Source: a virus. Taken from it: a stretch of 64,000 nucleotides of DNA. Below the pieces are notes generated by a model that was not told where the DNA came from, made no database searches, and saw only the letters and a program-made list of their open reading frames with translations. The translations under genes were made by a program, and so were the position numbers. The stretch is taken from positions 1 through 64,000 of the IMG/VR virus record IMGVR_UViG_3300034198_008248; one strand, given 5' to 3'. This document shows positions 36,548 through 43,677 of this stretch, piece by piece (within the stretch, counting starts at the first letter, position 1; each line of letters starts with the position of its first letter).

Positions 36548-36823
36548 ATGCACAACTCACCAGATACTTATCATGTTGAATTGGTTTGGGATTATTACAC
36601 CGACACTGAAGAAAGATCTAACGATAAACGATTCTATCTAATTGCTAAGAATAATGAAAAAACTCAATGGATTAAGACTTTTAATAGAACCATCACAGCA
36701 AACAATCTAGCTTTGCGCGGTATTCCTTACGATGATTGTGAAAAAATCATTGAAAATGTGAAGAATCTACCGATGAAGAAGAGAAAAATTGTCACTGATG
36801 TAATTTGGTCCGTAGTTGACTGA
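36548..36823 (+). CDS. hypothetical protein, 91 aa
   Basis: MHNSPDTYHVELVWDYYTDT; ends with a basic-hydrophobic strand (KRKIVTDVIWSVV). No family recognised. Confidence 0.73.
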   Translation: MHNSPDTYHVELVWDYYTDTEERSNDKRFYLIAKNNEKTQWIKTFNRTITANNLALRGIPYDDCEKIIENVKNLPMKKRKIVTDVIWSVVD

Positions 36824-36825
36824 TG

Positions 36826-36842
36826 AAACACTAGCCTAGAAT
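36826..36842 (+). promoter_or_regulatory. AAACACTA promoter
   Basis: AAACACTA, 3 nt, TAGAAT; ATG at 36849 at 23 nt. From here rightwards the -10 box is usually TAGAAT or CAGAAT. Confidence 0.75.
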
Positions 36843-36848
36843 ACTAAC

Positions 36849-37049
36849 ATGTTTACACACTATCTAGTAATTATCACTGAAAATAATAAGGTATCTGAAC
36901 TACATTATCTTGATTCTATTTCGGATCAAGAGGATAAATTTGGTGAAGTGTTGGAAGAATATGGAATCATTCCTCTTGATCTTCATTATGAGAATAGAAT
37001 TTTTGAAGGGGAAGGTTTCACTGTTCAGATGTTTGACACTGAAGGTTAA
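36849..37049 (+). CDS. hypothetical protein, 66 aa
   Basis: MFTHYLVIITENNKVSELHY, acidic. Function unknown. Confidence 0.7.
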   Translation: MFTHYLVIITENNKVSELHYLDSISDQEDKFGEVLEEYGIIPLDLHYENRIFEGEGFTVQMFDTEG

Positions 37050-37055
37050 TTGATG

Positions 37056-37072
37056 AAACACTAGCCTAGAAT
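37056..37072 (+). promoter_or_regulatory. AAACACTA promoter with 26-nt leader
   Basis: AAACACTA, 3 nt, TAGAAT; the helicase ATG (37099) is 26 nt after the -10 box, longer than usual. Confidence 0.7.
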
Positions 37073-37098
37073 AGGGACGTAACGAGAAACCACCACTT

Positions 37099-38628
37099 AT
37101 GCAACTATCTCAACAACAACTTGATGTCGAATCTTGGGTTCGTAATCCTAACCCTAATAAGAGAAACCTTATCATTCCAGCCCGTGCTGGTTCCGGTAAA
37201 ACTTTTCTTGTGACGCATTGCGCACAATTCATGAAAGGTGATGTTATCATGTTGGCTTTTGGTGCTAAAGCTGCATGGCAACTTAAAGAGAAACTTTCTC
37301 GTATGGGCGTTCCTAATGCTATTTCTGGAACATTTCATGCAACGGGTAAGGGTATGCTCTATAAAGCTAAAGGTTGGCATAATGTTCCAAAGAATGGTAA
37401 AGTTTATTGGATCACTGAAAAGTATTGCCAACGTCAAGATCTTCAATATACTCGCAACTTTATTACTAAACTTGTAGGTTTCGCTAAACAAAATGCGTTT
37501 GGTGTTAAGGGTCAAACTTCTATCGATGATACTCAAGCATGGATGGAAATCATCACTCATCATGATATCGATACAGACTTTGATGCTGATCTTGGTGAAG
37601 TTATTGAAATTGCCAAGCAAGTTCTTAGGGACTCCAATCTTGATTTTCGTTCAATTGATTTTGATGATATGCAGTATCTTCCCCTGATCTATGATATCAA
37701 GGGTCAACAATATGATTGGGTTGTCGTTGATGAAGCTCAAGATACAAATGTTTGTCGTAAACTTCTTGCTGCTAAACTTGTCAAACCAGATGGTCGTTGT
37801 ATCTTTATTGGTGATGAAGGACAAGCAATTATGGGATTCACTGGTGCTGAGAATGATTCAATGAATCTCATTCGTGAGCGTTTTGAATGTGAAGAGCTTC
37901 CACTTTCCATCTGCTACCGCTGTGGAAAGAATATCATTAAGACTGCTCAAGAGTTCTTTCCTGATATCATGGCCTATGAAGGAAACTGTGAGGGTTCTGT
38001 CACTTCTATGAAGTATCAAGAGTTTGTCGATCAAGCTATGAATATCAAGCTTGATCGTAATGTTGGGATTCTTTGCCGAAACAATGCTCCTAATGTTGCC
38101 CTTGCTTTCGCTCTTATTCGTCAAGGTATCGGTTGCCGTATCGAAGGAAAAGATATTGGTAAGGATCTTATCAAACTGGTGAATAAGTGGAAAAAGGTTA
38201 AGACTCTCTCCGACTTCATCATCAAACTTAATGAATTCTTCAATAAGGAGTTCGAGAAAGCTTCTTATGCTAAGATGCAACAATTGGAAGATAAGTTGGA
38301 TACCATGATCATTCTGATTGAACGTGTCCAATCTCTCGGAAAGGATGATCTTTATTCTCTGGAGAAACTTATCGCTGATATGTTCACTGATTCTAAGGAT
38401 GGGAATCTTCCGAATATCGTGACCTTCAGTTCTATTCATAAGGCTAAGGGTCTTGAATGGAAAACTGTTTACTGGTTGGGTGATGCGCAATTTTCTCCAT
38501 CCAAATACGCAGTTCTTCCATGGATGCAACAGCAAGAAAAACATCTTCGTTATGTTGCAGCGACTCGTGCGATGGAAAGTCTTATTCATCTTACAGATGC
38601 TCCATCACGCCGCAATCGGGAAGAATAA
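37099..38628 (+). CDS. UvrD/PcrA-like superfamily 1 helicase
   Basis: 509 residues. Motif I ARAGSGKT near 28, motif II WVVVDEAQD near 209, motif III region FIGDEGQAIMGFTGA near 235 and the C-terminal TFSSIHKAKGLEWKTVY near 440 plus YVAATRAMESL near 482. This is the RecQ-less SF1A arrangement of UvrD/PcrA and phage helicases such as Dda, moving 3'-5' or 5'-3' on ssDNA. Likely used in replication or recombination. Confidence 0.92.
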   Translation: MQLSQQQLDVESWVRNPNPNKRNLIIPARAGSGKTFLVTHCAQFMKGDVIMLAFGAKAAWQLKEKLSRMGVPNAISGTFHATGKGMLYKAKGWHNVPKNGKVYWITEKYCQRQDLQYTRNFITKLVGFAKQNAFGVKGQTSIDDTQAWMEIITHHDIDTDFDADLGEVIEIAKQVLRDSNLDFRSIDFDDMQYLPLIYDIKGQQYDWVVVDEAQDTNVCRKLLAAKLVKPDGRCIFIGDEGQAIMGFTGAENDSMNLIRERFECEELPLSICYRCGKNIIKTAQEFFPDIMAYEGNCEGSVTSMKYQEFVDQAMNIKLDRNVGILCRNNAPNVALAFALIRQGIGCRIEGKDIGKDLIKLVNKWKKVKTLSDFIIKLNEFFNKEFEKASYAKMQQLEDKLDTMIILIERVQSLGKDDLYSLEKLIADMFTDSKDGNLPNIVTFSSIHKAKGLEWKTVYWLGDAQFSPSKYAVLPWMQQQEKHLRYVAATRAMESLIHLTDAPSRRNREE

Positions 38629-38681
38629 TCAAAACAATGAGCTAGGGTATCTCATTAAACTACCCTGAGTTGGGATAGATG

Positions 38682-38698
38682 AAACACTAAAGTAGAAT
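38682..38698 (+). promoter_or_regulatory. AAACACTA promoter
   Basis: AAACACTA, 3 nt, TAGAAT; ATG at 38705 at 23 nt. Confidence 0.75.
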
Positions 38699-38704
38699 AC
38701 TGAC

Positions 38705-38863
38705 ATGCAAGTTCGAAATTATTATAGTCGTTCTCATATTCACTCTGGGAAAAAAGATTACGATGATTGTTTCGATGTTGGTAGTAATGCTACCAAAAAG
38801 CGCACGATGCGTAGGGAAAAGAAAAAGTATCGTAGGATGATTGATAAATTCTCTCAAGAATAA
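38705..38863 (+). CDS. hypothetical basic protein, 52 aa
   Basis: MQVRNYYSRSHIHSGKKDYD and a very basic helix TKKRTMRREKKKYRRMI near residue 30, suggesting nucleic-acid binding. Promoter-defined start. Confidence 0.65.
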   Translation: MQVRNYYSRSHIHSGKKDYDDCFDVGSNATKKRTMRREKKKYRRMIDKFSQE

Positions 38864-38888
38864 TGAAAAATAGAGTTAAGTATTCATG

Positions 38889-38905
38889 AAACACTAGCCT
38901 AAGAT
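38889..38905 (+). promoter_or_regulatory. AAACACTA promoter
   Basis: AAACACTA, 3 nt, TAAGAT; ATG at 38912 at 23 nt. Confidence 0.75.
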
Positions 38906-38911
38906 ATAAAC

Positions 38912-39214
38912 ATGATCACCCCACAAGACTTCAAATCAGAATGTGAAAAGTATGGATGGAATATCAATATCAAGAATGATAGGGTGATATCTATTCATAA
39001 GTCATTTACTCCAAACGATATGGATAAGTTAGTGGAGTGTGATGGGGAATACTATCACTTGCTTTCAATGGTTCCTTTGAAGGGTGGAAGTATCTGGGGA
39101 ACTGATTGTGGCGGAATTGGTGCAATCGCAGCCCTAAATTCTGGTTTATTTATTATGAATAAATCTGGTAATTCAGGAAAGAGATTCCTCAGTGCTCTCA
39201 AGAAAATCCTCTGA
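38912..39214 (+). CDS. hypothetical protein, 100 aa
   Basis: Compact protein with PLKGGSIWGTDCGGIGAIAA near residue 55, resembling a small conserved phage family (SIWGTDGGSVGG). Function unknown. Confidence 0.76.
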   Translation: MITPQDFKSECEKYGWNINIKNDRVISIHKSFTPNDMDKLVECDGEYYHLLSMVPLKGGSIWGTDCGGIGAIAALNSGLFIMNKSGNSGKRFLSALKKIL

Positions 39215-39216
39215 TG

Positions 39217-39233
39217 AAACACTAAAGCAGAAT
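39217..39233 (+). promoter_or_regulatory. AAACACTA promoter
   Basis: AAACACTA, 3 nt, CAGAAT; ATG at 39240 at 23 nt. Confidence 0.75.
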
Positions 39234-39239
39234 ACTGAC

Positions 39240-39566
39240 ATGAAGTTCATCAATCTTACACCTCACACGATCAATATCATCTCAAAAGATTTCAAGATGT
39301 CGATTGATCCTGATAAGTCTTATCCGGTTCCAAGAGTTAATATGCAAAGACACGAACTTTGCAGTATCATGAATATTCCTATCTATAAGAATACAGTGGG
39401 AGATGTCATGGATCTACCGGATCAAGTCGATGATACTTATTATATCGTATCAACCTTGGTAAAGATGGCAGCACCAGCAAGAAAAGATCTATTGTCTCCC
39501 GGTAATCTTATCAGAGATGATAAGGGTAATGTTATCGGATGCGATGGATTCGATGCAAATCTTTAA
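39240..39566 (+). CDS. conserved phage protein, 108 aa
   Basis: MKFINLTPHTINIISKDFKM, later VGDVMDLPDQVDDTYYIVST and RKDLLSPGNLIRDDKGNVIG. The NLTPH.I.I...LP....YIVS..V..A...R.DL..PG..VRD..G..IGC layout is a very widespread phage family of unknown function. Confidence 0.87.
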   Translation: MKFINLTPHTINIISKDFKMSIDPDKSYPVPRVNMQRHELCSIMNIPIYKNTVGDVMDLPDQVDDTYYIVSTLVKMAAPARKDLLSPGNLIRDDKGNVIGCDGFDANL

Positions 39567-39571
39567 TAATC

Positions 39572-39588
39572 AAACACTAACCTAGAAT
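39572..39588 (+). promoter_or_regulatory. AAACACTA promoter
   Basis: AAACACTA, 3 nt, TAGAAT; ATG at 39595 at 23 nt. Confidence 0.75.
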
Positions 39589-39594
39589 CAGAGC

Positions 39595-39786
39595 ATGTCC
39601 AGCAACAATAACAAATCAGACTTCCGCGCCCCACAAAAGATGCTTCGTACATCATGGGTTCAAATGGTATATTCTAAGCCTAAGAAAGGTGCCATTTCTA
39701 TCAAGCGTTCCCTTAGCTCAAGATCAACTCCTATCTTTAAGACTAATGGAGTGACTACTTCCCTCTCACAAAACTTCTCATACTAA
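39595..39786 (+). CDS. hypothetical basic protein, 63 aa
   Basis: Ser/Lys-rich with few acidic residues (VYSKPKKGAISIKRSLSSRS near residue 26). Possibly nucleic-acid binding. No family recognised. Confidence 0.68.
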   Translation: MSSNNNKSDFRAPQKMLRTSWVQMVYSKPKKGAISIKRSLSSRSTPIFKTNGVTTSLSQNFSY

Positions 39787-39793
39787 TCAACAT

Positions 39794-40321
39794 ATGAAAA
39801 ATATAAAGAAAGGTGATAAGATTCGTTGTATCAACCCCAACTTCGCATTGGTTGCTGATAAAATTTATACATTTGATCGTTATGATGATGAAGACGATGA
39901 ACTTCTTTTTGTAGAAGGAACCGATGAATCATTCTTCACTGTTAGATTTGAAGTTGTTGATAAGCCCGAAACTATGAAAGAATTAGTAAATAAGGCTTAT
40001 GACATTCTTCAATCTGGTAAGATTGTTACTATGTTTATTGATACATACACTCCAGAAAGTATCGAAATCTTTACCAAACCTACTAATAGATCATCCGCTT
40101 TAGTCACTGATGATATTAAAAGGAATGGCTTTTCTGTAGCCCTCAGAATGACCAATGATTTAGTCATCCCAGTAAACCAACTAACTATTGTATCAAACAT
40201 TGTTAAGGATGTGGGAGATTATGAAGCTATTGTGGAGAAAGATTTCATTAAAGTAGGATGCCAATTCATCCCTTGGTCCAAGGTAGAAGAAATTGTAGAA
40301 TTACATAAGAAATTGTCATAA
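39794..40321 (+). CDS. hypothetical protein, paralogue of 40326
   Basis: 175 residues. N-terminal small barrel KKGDKIRCINPNFALVADKI and a C-terminal VEKDFIKVGCQFIPWSKVEE followed by a helix. The second half matches the next gene (EDKVVVGCQTIPLDTVKELI), so the two are tandem paralogues. Function unknown. Confidence 0.75.
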   Translation: MKNIKKGDKIRCINPNFALVADKIYTFDRYDDEDDELLFVEGTDESFFTVRFEVVDKPETMKELVNKAYDILQSGKIVTMFIDTYTPESIEIFTKPTNRSSALVTDDIKRNGFSVALRMTNDLVIPVNQLTIVSNIVKDVGDYEAIVEKDFIKVGCQFIPWSKVEEIVELHKKLS

Positions 40322-40325
40322 AACT

Positions 40326-40913
40326 ATGAATATCATCACAATGAAAGAAAAAACAACAACACCAGCAGGCTTGAAAATCGGATACAAAGTAAAACTACTC
40401 CCTAAGCATTATGGATCATTCGATTATGATGTAAGTGAAACATATACAATCAATGAAATCGGTAGTAATGGAAGAGACATCCATATTGTCGATTCTAAGG
40501 GTAATGATCGTTCTTGGTGGGATGATGATAAGTTTGAACTGGTAAGTTCTGAACCAGACTATATGAAACAATTCAAAGCAGCCACCAAACTTATTGGTAA
40601 AAAGGTATCCTATGTTAATGGTTCATTTGCCCATATAAAGGTTAAGAATGTTGTTTTGGTATCCAAGGAATCAACAAGCAATAAATCTGATTTAGTTCAT
40701 GATTATCTTAAAACCCATGAGTTCTGTGTAGTTTGTACTGATAGTGGTGTATGTGTACCATTCGAGAGTGTCACCCCACTCGGAGAATATAAGGAACTGA
40801 AGATCTCCGATGAGTATACAGCCAAGGTTTATGAGGATAAGGTTGTGGTAGGATGCCAAACTATTCCTCTGGATACGGTAAAAGAACTCATTAAGTTGGC
40901 TGAGAATATCTAA
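40326..40913 (+). CDS. hypothetical protein, paralogue of 39794
   Basis: 195 residues with a GLKIGYKVKLLPKHYGSFDY barrel start near residue 15 and the same VGCQ.IP..VKELI ending as its neighbour. Four nt separate the genes. Function unknown. Confidence 0.75.
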   Translation: MNIITMKEKTTTPAGLKIGYKVKLLPKHYGSFDYDVSETYTINEIGSNGRDIHIVDSKGNDRSWWDDDKFELVSSEPDYMKQFKAATKLIGKKVSYVNGSFAHIKVKNVVLVSKESTSNKSDLVHDYLKTHEFCVVCTDSGVCVPFESVTPLGEYKELKISDEYTAKVYEDKVVVGCQTIPLDTVKELIKLAENI

Positions 40914-40952
40914 ATCCAACGAAACAAAGAAATTCAAAGAATACAAGAATAT

Positions 40953-41246
40953 ATGAAAGAAGTGATCAATACAAGTCGGGATACAGTAAATGTATCAGAA
41001 GTGAATTCGTATAAATTTTATGGGTTTGTTCAGAATCATACAAATTCAAAAGGATTTATTTCAAGAGTGAGTTATGGTGGTGGAAATTATCAAATGAAAG
41101 CCATTACAGAATTGACTGAAGGAAATTCATGGCCTTCACATTCACGAAGTAATCTTCAAGGTACAATCGAAAATCTTTTGAATAAAAACTTCACAGTATA
41201 TCAATTCGATACTTCTAAAGAATTGTTTACTTGGTTGGCTGAATAA
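40953..41246 (+). CDS. hypothetical protein, paralogue of 41367
   Basis: 97 residues: VSEVNSYKFYGFVQNHTNSK near residue 13, ITELTEGNSWPSHSRSNLQG near 50, ending YQFDTSKELFTWL. The gene at 41367 has the same order of motifs. Function unknown. Confidence 0.75.
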   Translation: MKEVINTSRDTVNVSEVNSYKFYGFVQNHTNSKGFISRVSYGGGNYQMKAITELTEGNSWPSHSRSNLQGTIENLLNKNFTVYQFDTSKELFTWLAE

Positions 41247-41267
41247 AGTTTGCATCATGGTGGTGTA

Positions 41268-41336
41268 AAACCCTCTCTGAGTATATTAACAAATGCCGTT
41301 TGTTTTTCATCATGACTCAGAGAGGGTTTCTTTTTC
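41268..41336 (+). terminator. 15-bp terminator hairpin with structured loop
   Basis: AAACCCTCTCTGAGT (41268-41282) pairs perfectly with ACTCAGAGAGGGTTT (41315-41329), followed by CTTTTTCTT. The 32-nt loop contains a second stem AACAAA/TTTGTT. Confidence 0.8.
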
Positions 41337-41341
41337 TTATA

Positions 41342-41358
41342 GAACACTAGAATAGAAT
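41342..41358 (+). promoter_or_regulatory. AAACACTA promoter (GAACACTA variant)
   Basis: GAACACTA, 3 nt, TAGAAT, then 8 nt to ATG 41367. Confidence 0.68.
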
Positions 41359-41366
41359 AAACGTAT

Positions 41367-41669
41367 ATGAAGACTGTAATTTTTGAGGAGCAAAGTAAGT
41401 CCGTTGTAGATATTAAAGAGGTGAATTCCATGAAGTATTATGGATTCATTTCATCTGATAACTATCCGGGATATATTGCATCTGATGATATGGGTAAACT
41501 ATCATTCAAACCCAAATTCTTTTTCTCTATGACTGAGGGTAATAACTGGTATTCTGAAGGAACTGAGACTCTTCAAGAATGTATGAAGATGCTCAATGAT
41601 GAAGGTAATGTTAAGATTTACGAGTTTGAAACCTATCAGGAACTCTTGGCATGGGGTTCTAAGCAATAA
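41367..41669 (+). CDS. hypothetical protein, paralogue of 40953
   Basis: 100 residues: IKEVNSMKYYGFISSDNYPG near residue 16, FSMTEGNNWYSEGTETLQEC near 52, ending IYEFETYQELLAWG. Tandem duplicate of the gene before the terminator. Function unknown. Confidence 0.75.
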   Translation: MKTVIFEEQSKSVVDIKEVNSMKYYGFISSDNYPGYIASDDMGKLSFKPKFFFSMTEGNNWYSEGTETLQECMKMLNDEGNVKIYEFETYQELLAWGSKQ

Positions 41670-41684
41670 ACACTAACCTAGAAT
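41668..41684 (+). promoter_or_regulatory. AAACACTA promoter
   Basis: AAACACTA, 3 nt, TAGAAT; ATG at 41691 at 23 nt. Confidence 0.75.
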
Positions 41685-41690
41685 AACACT

Positions 41691-41918
41691 ATGAAAATTA
41701 CTAATATTACTCCTCCATCTGAGCGTATTTTTACCCTTGAACTTACTGAGAATGAACTGAAGTATCTCGGTTTGATTGTAGGTAATACTAGTTCTGTTAC
41801 TATAGAAAATCTTATCGAGGAAAAATCATGGAAGATATGTAATCTTCCGGGTATCAAATCTGATGAGGAATTCGCCTGTAAGTTCTACAATATGATCGTA
41901 GATACCTTTGAATCATAA
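41691..41918 (+). CDS. hypothetical protein, 75 aa
   Basis: MKITNITPPSERIFTLELTE; acidic with two Cys. TPP.R.F.LELT.EE...L..L... recalls a recurrent phage family of unknown function. Confidence 0.72.
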   Translation: MKITNITPPSERIFTLELTENELKYLGLIVGNTSSVTIENLIEEKSWKICNLPGIKSDEEFACKFYNMIVDTFES

Positions 41919-41927
41919 CTATTATTA

Positions 41928-41986
41928 CTTTGATCTGACAATTAAATCAATCTAATAAAAAAGTTGATTTGACAGATTGATCAAAG
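41928..41986 (+). ncRNA. nested stem-loop in non-coding gap
   Basis: Outer helix CTTTGATC/GATCAAAG and inner helix AAATCAA/TTGATTT (41944-41950 with 41964-41970), with ATCTGACA and TGACAGAT in the arms. Related in wording to the 34-nt leader element. Could be a 3' end structure of the gene at 41691. Confidence 0.45.
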
Positions 41987-42020
41987 TGTGGTAGAAAACT
42001 TGCACTGGAATATATCAATA

Positions 42021-42037
42021 GAACACTAGCGTAGACT
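42021..42037 (+). promoter_or_regulatory. AAACACTA promoter (GAACACTA variant)
   Basis: GAACACTA, 3 nt, TAGACT; ATG at 42044 at 23 nt. Confidence 0.7.
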
Positions 42038-42043
42038 AAGGAC

Positions 42044-42145
42044 ATGCGACTGAAAGAATGGTTGAGGATAAGATTGGATAGAGAATTGTATATCGATGAA
42101 TGGCATCGAGAAGAGTTATACAATCTCTATAGGAGTTTGTCATGA
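42044..42145 (+). CDS. hypothetical peptide, 33 aa
   Basis: MRLKEWLRIRLDRELYIDEW, amphipathic helix with balanced charge. Promoter-defined start, no homologue recognised. Confidence 0.58.
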   Translation: MRLKEWLRIRLDRELYIDEWHREELYNLYRSLS

Positions 42146-42152
42146 TAACTTT

Positions 42153-42186
42153 ATCAATTTAATAACTTTATTGATCTGACAAACTT
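42153..42186 (+). repeat. 34-nt leader element, copy 2
   Basis: Matches 23202-23235 at 29 of 34 positions, ending ATCTGACAAACTT. Here no ATG follows; a strong hairpin lies 40 nt downstream. Confidence 0.55.
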
Positions 42187-42224
42187 GCCATGATCTAATA
42201 AAACATTTACTGTGGTGGTAAACA

Positions 42225-42268
42225 GTCCCCCTCCCGATGAATATGTGGTGATGGAACGGGAGGGGGAC
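42225..42268 (+). terminator. 12-bp GC-rich terminator hairpin
   Basis: GTCCCCCTCCCG pairs perfectly with CGGGAGGGGGAC around 20 nt, followed by ACACTTTCTTAT. Confidence 0.7.
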
Positions 42269-42301
42269 ACACTTTCTTATATATAAAAATACGATCACCA
42301 G

Positions 42302-42309
42302 ACTAAATA
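42302..42309 (+). promoter_or_regulatory. T4-late-like octamer ACTAAATA without an ORF
   Basis: ACTAAATA, 5 nt, then G 42315. At every other perfect octamer this position is a start codon, so an RNA gene starting here is suggested. Confidence 0.4.
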
Positions 42310-42314
42310 ATATT

Positions 42315-42567
42315 GTCTTAAAAGATCCTCTTACTATAAGCGGGGATAAGGTTCACTGAACTGCCTCCATGATAATGATTCCTGATAAGATAGAGAAGGG
42401 AGACTGCTATAACATTCCCAAGCAGAAAGTTACTGTAACAAACTAGATAAATGAAATGATACTAATAAAGGTTCGATGCCTTTTCAACAATCTCGGGTCT
42501 TTCAACCATACTGATAAAAAAACATATCCTAAAGAACGCAAGCGGAAAATTATCATGATTTCTTCCG
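42315..42567 (+). ncRNA. putative non-coding RNA with T-arm-like hairpin
   Basis: No ORF fits. Helices: ATCCTC/GGGGAT (42325-42347 region), CTGCT/AGCAG (42403-42424 region), GTTAC/GTAAC (42429-42439 region), a tRNA T-arm-like AAAGG TTCGATG CCTTT (42467-42483) and a closing hairpin GCGGAA/TTCCGC (42542-42568 region). No matching acceptor 5' strand was found, so it is not called a tRNA. Confidence 0.42.
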
Positions 42568-42582
42568 CTAAAATTGTTTATA

Positions 42583-42599
42583 AAACACTAGGGTAGAAT
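42583..42599 (+). promoter_or_regulatory. AAACACTA promoter
   Basis: AAACACTA, 3 nt, TAGAAT, then 9 nt to ATG 42609. Confidence 0.68.
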
Positions 42600-42608
42600 T
42601 AGTTTACC

Positions 42609-42776
42609 ATGAAACCCATCAACTATACAGATAAGATCTCTGGTAGGTACTATGATACTTTGACTCCAGTAAATAAGACTGTGAGAGTATTGAATAAGAC
42701 CAGAATTGCTAAGATTAAGAAGTGGATTCACTTTTGGAGTCTTATGATTGGTTTTTCGGACTTCAAGAAACGATAA
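42609..42776 (+). CDS. hypothetical basic protein, 55 aa
   Basis: MKPINYTDKISGRYYDTLTP, then a basic helix KTRIAKIKKWIHFWSLM. No family recognised. Its TAA overlaps the next promoter. Confidence 0.62.
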   Translation: MKPINYTDKISGRYYDTLTPVNKTVRVLNKTRIAKIKKWIHFWSLMIGFSDFKKR

Positions 42777-42792
42777 AACACTAGGATAGAAT
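42776..42792 (+). promoter_or_regulatory. AAACACTA promoter
   Basis: AAACACTA, 3 nt, TAGAAT, then 7 nt to ATG 42800. Confidence 0.68.
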
Positions 42793-42799
42793 AGAGGGG

Positions 42800-42943
42800 A
42801 TGAAATATCTTTCCGCCATAATTCTCCTGATTTGTTTCGCCGTATATTTAGAAAACGCCCCCGATTCCCATCCTATACATAAGGGAATGAAAAAAGCGGG
42901 TGAGTGGGTCGTTGAAACACTAGAGCAGAATGAAGGGGCATGA
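42800..42943 (+). CDS. small exported or membrane protein, 47 aa
   Basis: MKYLSAIILLICFAVYLENA is a signal peptide or membrane anchor; the rest is short and charged. The next promoter (42915) is embedded in its 3' end, encoding the residues ETLEQN. GC content rises from here to 44.4 kb. Confidence 0.6.
   Translation: MKYLSAIILLICFAVYLENAPDSHPIHKGMKKAGEWVVETLEQNEGA
42915..42931 (+). promoter_or_regulatory. AAACACTA promoter inside upstream ORF
   Basis: AAACACTA, 3 nt, CAGAAT, then 8 nt to ATG 42940. Confidence 0.65.
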
Positions 42944-43020
42944 TCATCATGATTCCCACCGACTCCACCGAAAAGAACGATGCCCTATTGGATGCCTACC
43001 TCGAAAGCAAAGAGCATTAA
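42940..43020 (+). CDS. hypothetical peptide, 26 aa
   Basis: MIIMIPTDSTEKNDALLDAY then LESKEH. ATG overlaps the preceding stop and is placed just after a promoter; TAA is the start of the next promoter. Confidence 0.5.
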   Translation: MIIMIPTDSTEKNDALLDAYLESKEH

Positions 43021-43035
43021 ACACTAGGACAGAAT
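43019..43035 (+). promoter_or_regulatory. AAACACTA promoter
   Basis: AAACACTA, 3 nt, CAGAAT, then 11 nt to ATG 43047. Confidence 0.62.
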
Positions 43036-43046
43036 GAAAGCACGAA

Positions 43047-43103
43047 ATGGTTCATCCTACCAGAAAGGATGCGGGAAGCTCTCGAAAGAAGCAAGTCGAA
43101 TAA
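43047..43103 (+). CDS. hypothetical peptide, 18 aa
   Basis: MVHPTRKDAGSSRKKQVE, between two promoters. Very short and basic; translation is only suggested by the promoter. The TAA overlaps the next promoter. Confidence 0.35.
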   Translation: MVHPTRKDAGSSRKKQVE

Positions 43104-43119
43104 AACACTAAGATAGAAT
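43103..43119 (+). promoter_or_regulatory. AAACACTA promoter
   Basis: AAACACTA, 3 nt, TAGAAT, then 9 nt to ATG 43129. Confidence 0.7.
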
Positions 43120-43128
43120 ATAGACGTT

Positions 43129-43629
43129 ATGCAAACCACCACTACTACCCCTATCGCCGCCCCAACCGCAACTGCTAAGAAGCCCGTTCAATTCACGTTC
43201 GGAATCACAGAAAACCTCAAAAATGAGGCCACTGAACTCCGCAAGGGCTTCACCCGCCCCGCTGCCGTTGCCAAGGCCCCTCCCATCCCTATGTCTGAAA
43301 AAGAGTGCTTTGAGGTGCTTTACAAGGTCGCAACGGATCGCCGCTTCAAAACCGTGCCAGTGATGGAATCGGTCGAAGTCGATGGGGAAGCTGTTGAGGT
43401 GCAAGCCTTGGATGAGGACGGCAACCCTGTTTTCGAAACCAAGGATTTGATCGGGGAGGCATGGGAAGCGATTAAGGTTCGCGACTATTCTGAAACCGTT
43501 AGCAAGACGCCGACCATCGATGGGTTGGTTGCTCAAATTCGTAAGTATGGCGCGGCCCTTGGATTGTCTGAAGATGCGATTGCCGCAATGGTGGCGACTG
43601 CAACCGCCCCCGCAACCGCAGCGGAATAA
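43129..43629 (+). CDS. Ala/Thr-rich protein with unusual base composition
   Basis: 166 residues. Ala/Pro/Thr-rich ends (MQTTTTTPIAAPTATAKKPV and ATATAPATAAE) around a charged core with EKECFEVLYKVATDRRFKTV. Codons favour G and C unlike surrounding genes. A 13-bp hairpin follows. No family recognised; possibly acquired recently or highly expressed. Confidence 0.75.
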   Translation: MQTTTTTPIAAPTATAKKPVQFTFGITENLKNEATELRKGFTRPAAVAKAPPIPMSEKECFEVLYKVATDRRFKTVPVMESVEVDGEAVEVQALDEDGNPVFETKDLIGEAWEAIKVRDYSETVSKTPTIDGLVAQIRKYGAALGLSEDAIAAMVATATAPATAAE

Positions 43630-43644
43630 CCCTCCAAGCCCTTC

Positions 43645-43677
43645 CCGCCCCTTGTCCCTAACCCGGACAAGGGGCGG
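43645..43677 (+). terminator. 13-bp GC-rich hairpin
   Basis: CCGCCCCTTGTCC pairs perfectly with GGACAAGGGGCGG around CTAACCC. Follows the gene at 43129. Confidence 0.7.

Noticed and set aside
37858-38589. Long minus-strand ORF (243 aa) inside the helicase gene
   Set aside because: It is antisense to a clear UvrD-like helicase, and its composition follows from the opposite codons.
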